Positions 42,480 to 43,126 of a stretch of DNA of 43,126 bases are shown in pieces; the stretch's first letter is position 1, and every line of letters begins with the position of its first letter. This DNA is from Hydrotalea sp. GTDB lineage: Bacteria > Pseudomonadota > Alphaproteobacteria > JASGCL01. The notes beneath the pieces were generated by a model. That model was given only the letters and a program-made list of their open reading frames with translations, made no database searches and was not told the DNA's origin. Location: NCBI GenBank assembly GCA_030054115.1, contig JASGCL010000011.1, forward strand, positions 1 to 43,126, given 5' to 3'. A program made the translations under genes and the position numbers.

Positions 42480-43126
42480 ATGACCGACGACATTGCCAAA
42501 AAAACCGCGGAAATTTTGTGGCGCATCGGCGCGGTTAATTTTCGCGACGAGCCATATCAATTTGCATCGGGGATAAAAAGCCCGATATACATGAATTGCC
42601 GCGCGCCGATATTTCACCCCGCCGAATTAAAAATGCTGATGGACATGGGGATGGAAAAAATTGCGCCGGTCGTAAAACAAAAAAATATTTCGGTGATGGC
42701 CGGTGGTGAAACGGCGGGCATTCCCTACGCCATGTGCTTGGCCGAACGATTTCATTTGCCGATGGTTTATGTGCGCAAAAAACCAAAAGGTTACGGCATG
42801 AACGCAAGTATTGAGGGAGGTTCGCAACCCGGCGCGCGCGCGTTGTTGGTGGAGGATTTGGCGACCAACGGGGGCAGTAAAATAAATTTTGTTAAGGGGT
42901 TGCGCCAGGCCGAATTTTTGTGCAATGATTCGTTTGTCATTTTTTATTACGGCATTTTTGGGTTGGCGGCGGACATGGCGGCGATGGATATCACCCTGCA
43001 TCACCTGACCACGGCGGACGATGTTTTTGCCCATGCCAAGGAAAAAAACCTGTTCGATACAAAAACCCTATCGCTGGTCGAACAATTCATGGCCGACCCC
43101 ATGGCGTGGTCGGCCGCGCATGGTGG
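42480..43126 (+). CDS. pyrE: Orotate phosphoribosyltransferase, 3' end outside window
   Basis: PyrE converts orotate and PRPP to OMP in pyrimidine synthesis. The visible 215 residues start MTDDIAKKTAEILWRIGAVNF and contain FASGIKSPIYMNCR, GGETAGIPYA, the lysine-rich loop VRKKPKGYG and the PRPP motif VEDLATNGGSK (124-134). Family members often have Thr or Asp where Ala128 and Asn130 stand; the key VED and GGS remain. The frame is open at the window edge, so the C-terminus is not seen. It starts 66 bp after cobO, with an AAGAAAAA-type weak ribosome site. Confidence 0.9.
   Translation, partial: MTDDIAKKTAEILWRIGAVNFRDEPYQFASGIKSPIYMNCRAPIFHPAELKMLMDMGMEKIAPVVKQKNISVMAGGETAGIPYAMCLAERFHLPMVYVRKKPKGYGMNASIEGGSQPGARALLVEDLATNGGSKINFVKGLRQAEFLCNDSFVIFYYGIFGLAADMAAMDITLHHLTTADDVFAHAKEKNLFDTKTLSLVEQFMADPMAWSAAHG

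Overview
The window looks like a chromosomal segment of an alphaproteobacterium of uncertain order. The evidence is a GcrA-type cell-cycle regulator, an FtsZ with a roughly 300-residue acidic tail, the ctaB - small CoxF-like gene - ctaG - coxC - DUF983 - surf1 order, a CbtB/CbtA cobalt transporter, and hemF. Coding DNA is of medium GC with many A-runs and TTG-rich leucine codons; gaps between genes are markedly AT-rich. I see no insertion sequence, prophage, CRISPR array, tRNA or rRNA. Nearly all of the DNA is housekeeping.

Layout. (1) 1-558: a gene-free stretch with stacked inverted repeats, then a sigma70-like promoter whose -10 is embedded in three 10-bp-spaced MraZ boxes. (2) 559-20365, plus strand: a complete division and cell wall (dcw) cluster, mraZ-rsmH-ftsL-ftsI-murE-murF-mraY-murD-ftsW-murG-murC-murB-ddl-ftsQ-ftsA-ftsZ, followed directly by an ftsB/divIC-like gene. 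It encodes the meso-DAP peptidoglycan precursor pathway from UDP-MurNAc to lipid II together with FtsL/Q/B, FtsW/I and FtsA/Z. (3) 20434-23730, minus strand: a small membrane protein, then cbtB-cbtA-der downstream of a clear cobalamin riboswitch; der, an essential ribosome-assembly GTPase, overlaps cbtA by ATGA. (4) 23908-33116, plus strand: cytochrome oxidase assembly genes (without coxA/coxB), an esterase, maf, rarA, lnt and def. (5) 33139-37922, minus strand: gcrA-purB, a DUF268 methyltransferase-like gene, rplU-rpmA, trmL and hemF. (6) 38377 to the end, plus strand: atpH-atpA-[TM2 gene]-atpG, then cobO and a truncated pyrE; atpD and atpC do not follow atpG.

Most notable: the cobalamin-riboswitch/cobalt-transporter/Der operon; a 47-bp tandem duplication that altered the C-terminal end of FtsZ and left an out-of-frame fossil of the old terminus; a promoter that would give leaderless ftsZ mRNA; aspartate-rich insertions in MurD, Def, Der and FtsZ; and an interrupted, incomplete ATP synthase cluster. 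No wholly new multi-gene system was recognised. The novelty lies in regulation and gene arrangement, read from sequence alone.
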